Origin: Gilliamella apicola
GTDB lineage: Bacteria > Pseudomonadota > Gammaproteobacteria > Enterobacterales > Orbaceae
Assembly (NCBI RefSeq): GCF_003202915.1
Contig: NZ_QGLP01000004.1
Coordinates: forward strand, 558,001-622,000
Length of the DNA stretch: 64,000 nucleotides
Direction of reading: 5' to 3'
Shown here: piece after piece, positions 37,260 to 45,792 of the stretch
How positions within the stretch are numbered: the stretch's first letter is position 1
How the letters are laid out: each line of letters opens with the position of its first letter
Translations under genes and position numbers: made by a program
Notes under the pieces: model-generated
Told to the model about the DNA's origin: nothing
What the model saw: the letters and a program-made list of their open reading frames with translations, nothing else
Databases searched by the model: none

Positions 37260-38305
37260 TGGGACCTTTATTGATTGATGTGCAAGGTACGTCGTTAACT
37301 AATGATGACGTATTACTTTTGCAAAATCCGTTGGTGGCTGGTGTTATCTTATTTAGTCGTAATTACCAATCTCCTCAACAATTAAACGAATTAATAAAAC
37401 AAATTCGCACAGCGACAAATGAACGTTTATTAATTTCAGTCGATCACGAAGGGGGGAGGGTTCAACGGTTTAAACAGGGCTTTACTCTTATTCCACCGGC
37501 TCAATCTTTTGCATTGCTCAATGATCTGCAACAAGCTAAATCATTGGCATTTGATGCAGGTTGGTTACTGGCTATGGAATTGATTGCCTTTGATATTGAT
37601 CTCAGTTATGCGCCAGTATTGGATTTAGGTCACGATTGTTTAGCGATTGGCAGTCGCTCCTTTCATTCCGACATTAATATTGCTTATCAAGTTGCTTCAT
37701 CTATGATTGATGGTATGCATTCAGCGGGCATGAAAACCACCGGTAAACATTTTCCTGGCCATGGTCATGTTATTGCTGATTCTCATAAAGAAACGCCAGT
37801 TGATCATCGCTCGAAAGCACTTATTGAAAGTGATATGCAGATCTTTACAAAATTGATTGCTGAAAAGAAACTTGATGCAATTATGCCTGCTCATGTTATT
37901 TATCCAGAATTTAATGATCAACCAGCTAGCGGATCAGCATTTTGGCTTAAAAACGTATTACGCAAACAATTGCATTTTGATGGTGTTATATTTTCTGATG
38001 ATTTATCGATGGAAGGGGCAGCAGTTCTAGGTAATCATGCTCAGCGAGCAGAAGCAGCCCTTAATGCCGGTTGTGACCTATTATTAGCCTGTAACAATCG
38101 TGAAGGTACATTAACTATTTTAGAGGCTTTGTCTATCTTAAATGAAAAACAATCGTTATTAACAGGCAAGGTAAAACAGTTATTGGTGAATACAAAAATT
38201 AGTTATACCGAGTTGATAAACAGCGATGAGTGGCGAATTCGTCATAACAATTTAATGAAATTAAATGAGAAGTGGGAAGATTATTATGCAAGCTGCCATC
38301 ATTGA
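37259..38305 (+). CDS. nagZ: beta-N-acetylhexosaminidase NagZ
   Basis: A 348-residue GH3 enzyme of peptidoglycan recycling that removes GlcNAc from anhydro-muropeptides in the cytoplasm. Visible motifs are SVDHEGGRVQRF, KHFPGHG, the catalytic His loop (DSHKETPVDHRS) and the nucleophile Asp in FSDDLSMEGA. The end overlaps the start of the next gene by 20 bp. Confidence 0.97.
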   Translation: MGPLLIDVQGTSLTNDDVLLLQNPLVAGVILFSRNYQSPQQLNELIKQIRTATNERLLISVDHEGGRVQRFKQGFTLIPPAQSFALLNDLQQAKSLAFDAGWLLAMELIAFDIDLSYAPVLDLGHDCLAIGSRSFHSDINIAYQVASSMIDGMHSAGMKTTGKHFPGHGHVIADSHKETPVDHRSKALIESDMQIFTKLIAEKKLDAIMPAHVIYPEFNDQPASGSAFWLKNVLRKQLHFDGVIFSDDLSMEGAAVLGNHAQRAEAALNAGCDLLLACNNREGTLTILEALSILNEKQSLLTGKVKQLLVNTKISYTELINSDEWRIRHNNLMKLNEKWEDYYASCHH

Positions 38306-39527
38306 AATCGATAGTAATTCACAATTGGTTGCTTATAATAATGCAGCAAAAGCATTATTTCCTACTAATTCACTCCAGTTAAACCGAAAATTTGATTATC
38401 AAAATATTCTCAATTTGGATATGACAGTTAATTTAACTGCAGAAGATGACTCAATCATCGTTTTAAATTCACAATATTTTTTATTGCAAAAAGTTAATGA
38501 ATCATCCAAAACTACCTTTATTTTGCAACCGGTTGAATATTTAAAAAGACGATTATCAAAAATCAATGTTGTTGGCAGTCATGCTTTTGATATTTTTGCG
38601 ACTCAAAGTCAACCAATGCAAAAATTGATTGCTCAAGCTAAAGCGTTTTCCATGCAACGAGAGCCATTACTTATTACTGGTGAGACCGGGACTGGTAAAG
38701 ATTTACTGGCTACTGCATGTCATCAATATAGCCCTAGAGGTGAGCAAACTTTTTTAGGTCTAAATTGCGCCGCCATGCCTGATGAGGTAGTTGAAAGTGA
38801 GCTTTATGGTCATGCTGCTGGCGCTTATCCAGGTGCACTCGAAAGTAAAAAAGGTTTTTTTGAACAAGCAAATGGCGGTTCTGTTTTGCTTGATGGCATC
38901 GATGAAATGTCATTCCAAATGCAAACCAAATTATTACGATTTATCAATGATGGTTATTTTCGCAGAGTAGGTGATGATAACGAAGTTTATGTTGATGTTA
39001 GAATCATCTGTGCGACTAAAGTAGATTTAGCTGAGTTGGTGGAACAAGGGAAGTTTAGGAAAGATCTTTATTATCGCTTAAATGTGTTATCTTTAAACTT
39101 GCCTTCATTGCAAGAACGCCAGGATGACATTGCGCCACTGACACATATCTTTATTGATGAATTTGCTAATAAGCAGGGCATCGATGCGCCAACTGTGAGT
39201 CAAGATGTTATTGCTTATTTAACTCAGTACTCTTGGCCGGGTAATGTAAGACAGCTTAAAAATGTACTTTATTCCGCATTAGCTCAGTTGACATCATCAC
39301 AATTGACCGTAAAAGATATTGTTCTACCAGCGATAACGTCGACTCAAATATCATGGATCAATAATATCGAAAATAAAACTCTTGATGAGATGACCAAACA
39401 ATTTGAAAAAGAAGTTTTAAAAAGCTTGTATATCGATTATCCAAGTTCTAGAAAGCTCGCAAAAAGATTAGGCGTATCACATACTGCAATTGCTAATAAG
39501 CTTAGGGATTATGGGGTGGGACGGTGA
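38286..39527 (+). CDS. tyrR: TyrR-like transcriptional regulator without ACT domain
   Basis: About 413 residues from the ATG at 38286, which has GGAAGA before it. E. coli TyrR has 513 residues; here the N-terminal ACT domain is absent and only a short PAS-like region (about 1-90) precedes the AAA+ domain (about 110-335) and the C-terminal HTH (SRKLAKRLGVSHTAIANKLRDYG). Walker A GETGTGKD is intact. Walker B reads LLDGIDEM, whereas LLDEIGEM is usual, so the catalytic Glu is displaced. GAYPGA replaces the sigma-54 loop GAFTGA, as expected for a sigma-70 regulator. It should control aromatic amino acid genes. Confidence 0.88.
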   Translation: MQAAIIEIDSNSQLVAYNNAAKALFPTNSLQLNRKFDYQNILNLDMTVNLTAEDDSIIVLNSQYFLLQKVNESSKTTFILQPVEYLKRRLSKINVVGSHAFDIFATQSQPMQKLIAQAKAFSMQREPLLITGETGTGKDLLATACHQYSPRGEQTFLGLNCAAMPDEVVESELYGHAAGAYPGALESKKGFFEQANGGSVLLDGIDEMSFQMQTKLLRFINDGYFRRVGDDNEVYVDVRIICATKVDLAELVEQGKFRKDLYYRLNVLSLNLPSLQERQDDIAPLTHIFIDEFANKQGIDAPTVSQDVIAYLTQYSWPGNVRQLKNVLYSALAQLTSSQLTVKDIVLPAITSTQISWINNIENKTLDEMTKQFEKEVLKSLYIDYPSSRKLAKRLGVSHTAIANKLRDYGVGR

Positions 39528-39552
39528 ATAGAGGGATTTATTAAAAACTCCC

Positions 39553-40551
39553 ATGAAGATTTTAGTTACTGGTGGTGCGGGTTTTATTGGCTCTGCAGTA
39601 GTTCGATATATTATTAAACATACTCCACATTATGTTATAAATATTGATAAATTGACTTATGCAGCTAATCCCAAAGCGCTCGAAAATATTTCGTATAGTG
39701 AAAAATATATTTTTGAAAAAGTTGATATTTGTAGTCATCAAGATTTAGATCGTGTATTTAAGTTGCATCACCCGAATGCAGTGATTCACTTAGCTGCAGA
39801 AAGTCATGTTGACCGTTCGATAGTTTGTCCATCAATTTTTATAAAAAACAATATTTTGGGCACTTTTACATTACTTGAAGTTATCAGAAATTATTTGATT
39901 CATTCATCTAAAGAGATTAGAAATAATTTTCGTTTTATTCATGTTTCTACCGATGAGGTATATGGTGAATTGAAAGCTTGTGATATAGCTTTTAATGAAT
40001 ATTCATGTTATGCACCAAGTAGCCCTTATTCGGCATCTAAAGCGTCAAGTGACCATCTTGTTTCTGCATGGTGTCGTACTTATGGTATACCAACTATTAT
40101 AACTCATAGTACTAATAATTATGGACCTTATCAACATGAAGAAAAATTAATACCATCAACTATAACTAATGCTATAGCAGGTAAACCAATTCAAATCTAT
40201 GGTAAAGGTTTACAAATTCGCGATTGGATTTATGTAGAAGATACTGCAAGTGCTTTATATTTTATCTTAATGAATGGTAAAATTGGTGAAACGTATAATA
40301 TTGGAGCCAATAATGAAATCAATAATCTTGATATAGTTACAAAAATATGTTCTATTCTTGATACATATTTACCAATACAACAAGAAGGAATTGGGTGTTA
40401 TAAAGAATTAATTAGGTTTGTTTCTGATAGACCTGGTCATGATTTCAGATATGCTATAGATTCATCCAAAATTCGGCAATTAGGTTGGAAGCCTAAGGAA
40501 AGGCTAGATTCTGGACTGATAAGGACTATTAAATTCTTCTCAGATATATAA
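39553..40551 (+). CDS. rmlB: dTDP-glucose 4,6-dehydratase
   Basis: A 332-residue short-chain dehydrogenase-type enzyme. NAD fold TGGAGFIGS, catalytic TDEVYG, YSASKA with the Tyr/Lys pair, and HSTNNYGPYQHEEKLIP are all typical of RmlB/RffG, somewhat shorter than the usual 350-360. It makes dTDP-4-keto-6-deoxyglucose for surface sugars. No rmlA, rmlC or rmlD and no aminotransferase for the product lies in this window, so partners must be elsewhere. It opens the surface-glycan locus. Confidence 0.92.
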   Translation: MKILVTGGAGFIGSAVVRYIIKHTPHYVINIDKLTYAANPKALENISYSEKYIFEKVDICSHQDLDRVFKLHHPNAVIHLAAESHVDRSIVCPSIFIKNNILGTFTLLEVIRNYLIHSSKEIRNNFRFIHVSTDEVYGELKACDIAFNEYSCYAPSSPYSASKASSDHLVSAWCRTYGIPTIITHSTNNYGPYQHEEKLIPSTITNAIAGKPIQIYGKGLQIRDWIYVEDTASALYFILMNGKIGETYNIGANNEINNLDIVTKICSILDTYLPIQQEGIGCYKELIRFVSDRPGHDFRYAIDSSKIRQLGWKPKERLDSGLIRTIKFFSDI

Positions 40552-40603
40552 TCTAAAACTATATAAGACAATTATTAATAATATAAATGTTTAATCATAA
40601 CTT

Positions 40604-41605
40604 ATGAATAATCAAAATATGATAAAATTTGAAAATATTTCTGTTGTTGTACAGGGTGTTATTCATCCTGATATTACGAAGCTTACACTATTAAGCATTA
40701 GAAAATTTCTACCCAATTCTAAAATTATATTGTCTACTTGGAATGGTTCTGAAATAACCGGATTGGAATTTGATCAGCTGGTACTCAATCAAGATCCCGG
40801 AGGGTTTAATCACACCAATTTAAATAAGGCTAAATGTAATAATGTAAATAGATTGATTCTTTCAAGTCTAAATGGGATTAAGGCGGCTAAAACTAAATAT
40901 GTAATGAAATTGCGAACGGATTTTCTGTTAACTGGAAACACATTTTTAAATTTTTTTGATAGATATAATTTAACTGATCCTAATTTTGCGTTATTTAAAC
41001 ATAAAGTTTTAGCGTGTAGCTATTTTTCACGTAACCCCAAGAAAATTAATTTAGCTTACCATCCTTCAGATATCGCTTTTTTTGGTTTGAAATTAGATTT
41101 GCTCGATTTATTTGATATCAACTTAATGCCAAAATCGGATGAATTTTATATATTTGAAAATGGTGAATGGCAAAGAAAATACGCACCTGAACAATATATT
41201 TTTATAAGTTTTTTAAGAAAAAAAGGTGTAAATGTATCTTTCAGTAATCAATTTCCTATTACAAAAAAACAAATAAAGCTTACTGAAAAGTATTTTACTT
41301 CAAATTTTATTTTTTTAGAATGGCGCTTTTTTAATTTAAAACCGCCTAAAAAGTTAAAACTATATAGAGAATTAGATCACTTTTCTTGTATTACTTATAT
41401 TGAATGGAAGAAGCTATATTATAAACATGTTATCCAGAAACCAAACAAATTTGTAGGATTTGATTTTGAAAGGATTAAATTAAACTTGGTTCTAAAATAT
41501 TATAAATTATTGAAAATTATTGCAAAATTTATTACTTTTTTTATTTTTGGTAAAAATAATAAAAAATTAAGGAAAAAAATTAGAAAGAAAATAACAGGAA
41601 ATTAA
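40604..41605 (+). CDS. WavE-family LPS glycosyltransferase
   Basis: A 333-residue member of the WavE family of LPS synthesis. The block IRKFLPNSKIILSTWNGS, the NVNRLILSSLNGIKAAKTKYVMKLRTDF region (whose RTDF may act as the acidic donor-site motif), and the YHPSDIAFFGL and PEQYIF strands are shared with the genes at 44742 and 45793. The basic C-terminal tail suggests membrane association. The sugar it transfers is unknown. Confidence 0.82.
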   Translation: MNNQNMIKFENISVVVQGVIHPDITKLTLLSIRKFLPNSKIILSTWNGSEITGLEFDQLVLNQDPGGFNHTNLNKAKCNNVNRLILSSLNGIKAAKTKYVMKLRTDFLLTGNTFLNFFDRYNLTDPNFALFKHKVLACSYFSRNPKKINLAYHPSDIAFFGLKLDLLDLFDINLMPKSDEFYIFENGEWQRKYAPEQYIFISFLRKKGVNVSFSNQFPITKKQIKLTEKYFTSNFIFLEWRFFNLKPPKKLKLYRELDHFSCITYIEWKKLYYKHVIQKPNKFVGFDFERIKLNLVLKYYKLLKIIAKFITFFIFGKNNKKLRKKIRKKITGN

Positions 41606-41670
41606 TAATATTTTTTGATAATATGTAATTTTACTATTACTTAATTTTAATTTACGAAAAAGAGTATGAC

Positions 41671-42420
41671 ATGTTAAACATTGTATTGCCTATGGCTGGT
41701 AGAGGAAGTCGATTTGCAGATGCTGGGTATTCTATACCAAAACCGTTCATTCCTATTCATGATGTGCCTATGATTAAAGTGGTAGTTGACAATTTAACTC
41801 CATCTTGCGATCACCGTTTTATTTTTATTTGCCAACAACAACATATAGATCAGTATGATTTAATACCTAAATTAAAATCATATGCTAAGAATGTAGAAAT
41901 TATAGGTATAAATGGTATTACCGAAGGTCAAGTATGTACTGCTTTGTTAGCGAAAAAATTTTTCGATAATGATGAACCCTTAATGAATGCTAATGCGGAT
42001 CAATATATCGATTTTGATATTAATGAATATTTGGATGTTATATTTTCGCGAAATTTGGATGGTTTGATTATGACGATGAAATCACAAGATCCAAAATGGT
42101 CGTATGCAAAAACCAATAGTGATGGTTTTGTTATTGAAACAGCGGAAAAGAAAGTTATTTCAGATGATGCAACAGTCGGTATTTTCAATTTCTCGAAAGG
42201 AAAAGATTTGGTTAGAGCAGCTGAACAAATGATTAAAGATAATATTAGAGTAAATAACGAGTTTTATACTTGCCCATGTTATAATTACTTAATCAAAGAA
42301 GGTAAAAAAATAGGCATTTATGGAATTGGTGAAGAATACAATGGTATGTATGGTCTAGGAATACCAAAGGATCTTGATTTCTTTATAAATCATCCAATTT
42401 CTCAACGGGTAAAAATATGA
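41671..42420 (+). CDS. sugar/alditol-phosphate nucleotidyltransferase, first gene of the five-gene cassette
   Basis: A 249-residue GT-A-fold nucleotidyltransferase. The signature PMAGRGSRF and the lysine in IPKPFIPI are intact, and NADQY is the likely metal-binding strand. It should activate a phosphorylated sugar or polyol as a nucleotide derivative. Its stop overlaps the next start in an ATGA. It is clearly paralogous to the gene at 43665. The cassette 41671-44725 has no gap between any of its five genes that would allow an internal promoter. Confidence 0.85.
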   Translation: MLNIVLPMAGRGSRFADAGYSIPKPFIPIHDVPMIKVVVDNLTPSCDHRFIFICQQQHIDQYDLIPKLKSYAKNVEIIGINGITEGQVCTALLAKKFFDNDEPLMNANADQYIDFDINEYLDVIFSRNLDGLIMTMKSQDPKWSYAKTNSDGFVIETAEKKVISDDATVGIFNFSKGKDLVRAAEQMIKDNIRVNNEFYTCPCYNYLIKEGKKIGIYGIGEEYNGMYGLGIPKDLDFFINHPISQRVKI

Positions 42421-43043
42421 TTGTTCTTTCACATAGAGGATATTGGAAAACTTTACAAGAAAGAAATTCTTTCGAAGCTTTTGAGCGAAGTTTCAATATG
42501 GGCTTTGGGACAGAGACAGATTTGAGAGATTATAACGGTGAAATAGTTATTGCTCATGATATGCCTAAAGGTAATGAACGAACTTTTGAAGAACTATTAG
42601 TCATTATGAAAGGGAGAAATTTACCGCTTGCTTTAAACATTAAAGCCGATGGTTTATATGAAAAAATTAAAAGTAAATTAGAAAAATATAATCATACTAA
42701 TTATTTCACTTTTGATATGTCTATACCAGATATGGTTTGTCACTTAAAAAATAAACTAAAAGTCTTTACAGGTTTAAATGATTTATTAATTCAGCCAGTT
42801 TTGTTGTCTGAATGTGAAGGTGTCTGGCTGGATTGCTTTAATTCTGATTGGTATGATTGGTCTGTCATAGATAATCTTTTGGGACAGGGTAAAAAAGTTT
42901 GCTTAGTTTCAGCTGAATTACATAAAAGAGAAAATTTGAATCAGTGGTCTATTATTAAAAAGAGTAAGTTTTTGCATAGTGATAATTTATTGATTTGCAC
43001 AGATTTTCCTGAAAAAGCGAGGGAGTATTTCAATGAAAATTAA
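42417..43043 (+). CDS. glycerophosphodiester phosphodiesterase-like protein
   Basis: A 208-residue TIM-barrel protein of the GDPD superfamily, shorter than the usual 240-250. The first catalytic pair SHRG (His6, Arg7), then ETDLRDYNGEIVIAHD with the metal ligands Glu and Asp and the second catalytic His, are all present, so it is likely active. There is no signal peptide, so it acts in the cytoplasm. GDPD enzymes release sn-glycerol 3-phosphate from glycerophosphodiesters, but in this setting it could cleave another phosphodiester. It overlaps both neighbours (4 and 11 bp). Confidence 0.82.
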   Translation: MIVLSHRGYWKTLQERNSFEAFERSFNMGFGTETDLRDYNGEIVIAHDMPKGNERTFEELLVIMKGRNLPLALNIKADGLYEKIKSKLEKYNHTNYFTFDMSIPDMVCHLKNKLKVFTGLNDLLIQPVLLSECEGVWLDCFNSDWYDWSVIDNLLGQGKKVCLVSAELHKRENLNQWSIIKKSKFLHSDNLLICTDFPEKAREYFNEN

Positions 43044-43665
43044 AGCTGTTTTATTTGACATGGATGGAGTATTGATTGAAGCTAAAGATTGGCACTATGA
43101 AGCTTTAAATCGGGCTTTAAATTTATTTGGTTATGAAATAAGCAGATTTGAACATTTAACCAGTTATGATGGTTTACCGACATCAATGAAGTTACAAAAA
43201 TTAACTTTAGAAAAAGGTTTACCTTCACAGCTTCATAAATTCATAAATGAAATGAAGCAACAATATACTGTATCAATGATCCAAAACTTATGCCGTCCTC
43301 GTTTTAATCATGAATATGCATTGTCAAAATTAAAATCGGAAGGATATAGGCTTGCAGTTGGCTCGAACTCTATAAGAATGACTATAGAAATGATGATGGA
43401 TTATGCAAAATTGACAGATTATTTTGATTTTATGCTAAGTAATCAAGATGTTAAGAATGCTAAACCAGATCCCGAAATTTATTTGACTGCGATGTCTAAA
43501 ATGAATATCAAACCAGAAGACTGTTTGATAGTTGAAGATAATGAAAATGGTATTAAAGCCGCTGTTGCTTCCGGTGCTAACGTGTTAGTAGTTAAAACAG
43601 TTGATGAAGTCAATTATGATAATATTAAAAAACGAATTTTAGAAATTGAAGAGGGATATAACTAA
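43033..43665 (+). CDS. HAD-family phosphatase or phosphomutase
   Basis: A 210-residue HAD hydrolase of the beta-phosphoglucomutase/phosphatase type. Motif I FDMDGVLIEA has the nucleophile and acid Asp, motif II is VGSNS, motif III is the Lys in NAKPDPEIY, and motif IV is IVEDNENGIKAA. A helical cap lies between motifs I and II. It probably removes or moves a phosphate on the cassette's intermediate. Its stop and the next start share a base (TAATG). Confidence 0.88.
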   Translation: MKIKAVLFDMDGVLIEAKDWHYEALNRALNLFGYEISRFEHLTSYDGLPTSMKLQKLTLEKGLPSQLHKFINEMKQQYTVSMIQNLCRPRFNHEYALSKLKSEGYRLAVGSNSIRMTIEMMMDYAKLTDYFDFMLSNQDVKNAKPDPEIYLTAMSKMNIKPEDCLIVEDNENGIKAAVASGANVLVVKTVDEVNYDNIKKRILEIEEGYN

Positions 43666-44399
43666 TGCAAATCATTTTTTTAATGGGTGGGCAAAATTTT
43701 GAAAAAAATAGAGAGCAATACCCTCTTTACTTAACAGAAATTAATGAAAAGTTGATAATTGAGAAACAAATTGATTACTGTCGAGGATTAAATCCAAGAA
43801 AATTTCTATTTTGTATTAAAGATGAAGATATAAAAAATTTTCAAGTAGATTCGGTTATTAAACAATTGGTGCCTGATAGTGAAATTATCATTATAAATGA
43901 TAAAACAATGGGGGCGGTCTGTACCGCTCTGCTTGGAATTGAATATATAAATAATGAAGAAGAACTAATATTATTGGCAGTTGATGATTTTATAGAAGTT
44001 TCAAGTGAAAATATTTTAAACTTTTTCAGGGAAAATAAAAGTGATGCAGGTGTTGTATCTTTTAACTCTGTTCACCCAAGATATTCTTTTGCTAAGCTTG
44101 ATGAAAATGACTTAGTAATAGAAGTCTCAGAAAAAAAACCTATAAGTAAAAATGCATTGGTCTCATTCTATTATTACAAAAGAGGTGCTGACTTTGTTGA
44201 ATGTGCTAAAAATGTAATTCGGAAGGATAACTTAATTAATGGAGCGTTTTATTTAAGTCAAACTTTAAATGAAATGATATTGAAACAAAAAAAAGTTTCG
44301 ATCTACAAACTTACAAATGAAAAATTCCATTCTTTAAAAACAGAAATGCAATTAGCTCAATATATTACAGAATTAATGGATGTTAAGGAAAGTAAATAA
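43665..44399 (+). CDS. degenerate nucleotidyltransferase paralogue
   Basis: 244 residues, evidently homologous along its length to the nucleotidyltransferase at 41671 (MGAVCTALLG against GQVCTALLA; SFAKLDENDLVIEVSEKKPIS against the corresponding stretch). The nucleotide-binding signature is lost: FLMGGQNFEK replaces the GxGxR loop, and YPLYLTEI replaces PKPFIPI, so the lysine is gone. The acidic strand reads AVDDF in place of NADQY. It may be a non-catalytic partner, or an enzyme with altered chemistry. Confidence 0.75.
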   Translation: MQIIFLMGGQNFEKNREQYPLYLTEINEKLIIEKQIDYCRGLNPRKFLFCIKDEDIKNFQVDSVIKQLVPDSEIIIINDKTMGAVCTALLGIEYINNEEELILLAVDDFIEVSSENILNFFRENKSDAGVVSFNSVHPRYSFAKLDENDLVIEVSEKKPISKNALVSFYYYKRGADFVECAKNVIRKDNLINGAFYLSQTLNEMILKQKKVSIYKLTNEKFHSLKTEMQLAQYITELMDVKESK

Positions 44400-44725
44400 T
44401 GAAAGTAGCAAAACTTGATGATATGTTAAAAGGATGGTTCATAGGTAATTTTGAACCATCTCTTTTCAAAACAAATGAATTCGAAATTGCCGTAAAAAGA
44501 TATGCAAAAGGTGATTACGAAGCTAAACATTATCATAAAGTGGCTACTGAATATACTGTTATTATTTCGGGGAAAGTTAGAATGAACGGTATTGAATATG
44601 GGGCTGGAGATATTATTGTTATGGAACCAAACGAATCTACAGATTTTGAATGTTTAGAAGATGGTACAGTTAATGTTGTAGTAAAATATCCAGGTTTAAA
44701 CAATGACAAATTTTTATTAGATTAA
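44399..44725 (+). CDS. cupin-domain protein
   Basis: A 108-residue single-domain cupin. The metal-binding motif is visible as EAKHYHKVATEYTVIISGKVRMNG, with the His pair and the Glu, and the second motif is GDIIVMEPNESTDFEC, in which the usual His is missing. Small cupins in sugar clusters are often isomerases, epimerases or binding proteins. It ends the coupled cassette; a WavE-type gene follows after 16 bp. Confidence 0.8.
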   Translation: MKVAKLDDMLKGWFIGNFEPSLFKTNEFEIAVKRYAKGDYEAKHYHKVATEYTVIISGKVRMNGIEYGAGDIIVMEPNESTDFECLEDGTVNVVVKYPGLNNDKFLLD

Positions 44726-44741
44726 ATAAGTTGGTTTTAAT

Positions 44742-45791
44742 ATGGGAATTTTTGATCATGCAGTTTCAGTGGTTGTACAAGGTGCAATTAATACTTCCCT
44801 TACTCCAAAATGTTTGAAGAGTATCCGTCGTTATCTTCCTAATGCTGAGATAATACTTTCAACTTGGAACTCTTGTAATGTTAATGGATTAGATTATGAT
44901 AAATTAGTATTGAGTGAGGATCCGGGTTTTTTTTATTACTCGTTAAATGAAAATGATAAAGTTAATAATATTAACCGTCAAATTCTTTCAACATTTGCCG
45001 GCTTAAAAGTTGCTTCTAATGAATGGGTTTTGAAGTTACGTTCTGATTTTCAGATAAATGGAAATAATTTTCTAAATTTAGTAAATAAGTATGAAAATAG
45101 TCTTGTTGATTATAAAGTATTTACTAATAAAATTATTGCCTGTAGTTACTTTTCTCGGAATCCAAAGTGTTCTCGATATGTTTTTCATCCTTCAGATATT
45201 GCTTTTTTGGGTTTGAAAAAAGATTTACTAAATTTATATCAAATTCCACTAATGAATGAGGATGAAGCTTATTACCTTACAATAAATGGAATTAAGTATA
45301 ATAGGTATGTACCAGAACAATACCTATTTATAAAATGTTTACGGAAAAATTTTAAAACAGTTAATTTTTCCGATCAATCAGATCTTAATGATACTGTAGT
45401 TGAAGAAACAGAAAAGTACTTTGTATCTAATTTTGTATTTTATAATTGGAATCAATTAAATCTTATAGCTCCAAAAAAGTTTAATGATTTTATTTTAAAT
45501 GATTTCATGACATGTATTACTCATATTGAATGGCTGAAACTATACGGCAAATATGTTGATGAACAAGTTATAATACCTAAAAAAGATCCTGAAAGGATAC
45601 GTCTAATAAAAACTGCTATAAAATTTGGTTTATTACAGAAAAGCGATAAAACAAAAAAATTTAGATTAAAAAAACTAAACAAGCTGATTTCAAACATTGT
45701 AGCTATGCCTTTTTACGGAAATAAAAACAAAAATAAAAGAAATCAGATTAGAAAGAAAATAATAAACATACTTGAAAAAGAAAAACATTAG
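44742..45791 (+). CDS. WavE-family LPS glycosyltransferase, second copy
   Basis: A 349-residue paralogue of the gene at 40604 (IRRYLPNAEIILSTWNSC, NNINRQILSTFAGLKVAS, HPSDIAFLGLKKDLL, PEQYLFIKCLRK). The C-terminal 60 residues are very basic and suggest membrane contact. An eight-T tract lies in its 5' part around 44927-44934. The gene ends one base before the first ATG of the next. Confidence 0.82.
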   Translation: MGIFDHAVSVVVQGAINTSLTPKCLKSIRRYLPNAEIILSTWNSCNVNGLDYDKLVLSEDPGFFYYSLNENDKVNNINRQILSTFAGLKVASNEWVLKLRSDFQINGNNFLNLVNKYENSLVDYKVFTNKIIACSYFSRNPKCSRYVFHPSDIAFLGLKKDLLNLYQIPLMNEDEAYYLTINGIKYNRYVPEQYLFIKCLRKNFKTVNFSDQSDLNDTVVEETEKYFVSNFVFYNWNQLNLIAPKKFNDFILNDFMTCITHIEWLKLYGKYVDEQVIIPKKDPERIRLIKTAIKFGLLQKSDKTKKFRLKKLNKLISNIVAMPFYGNKNKNKRNQIRKKIINILEKEKH

Positions 45792-45792
45792 G

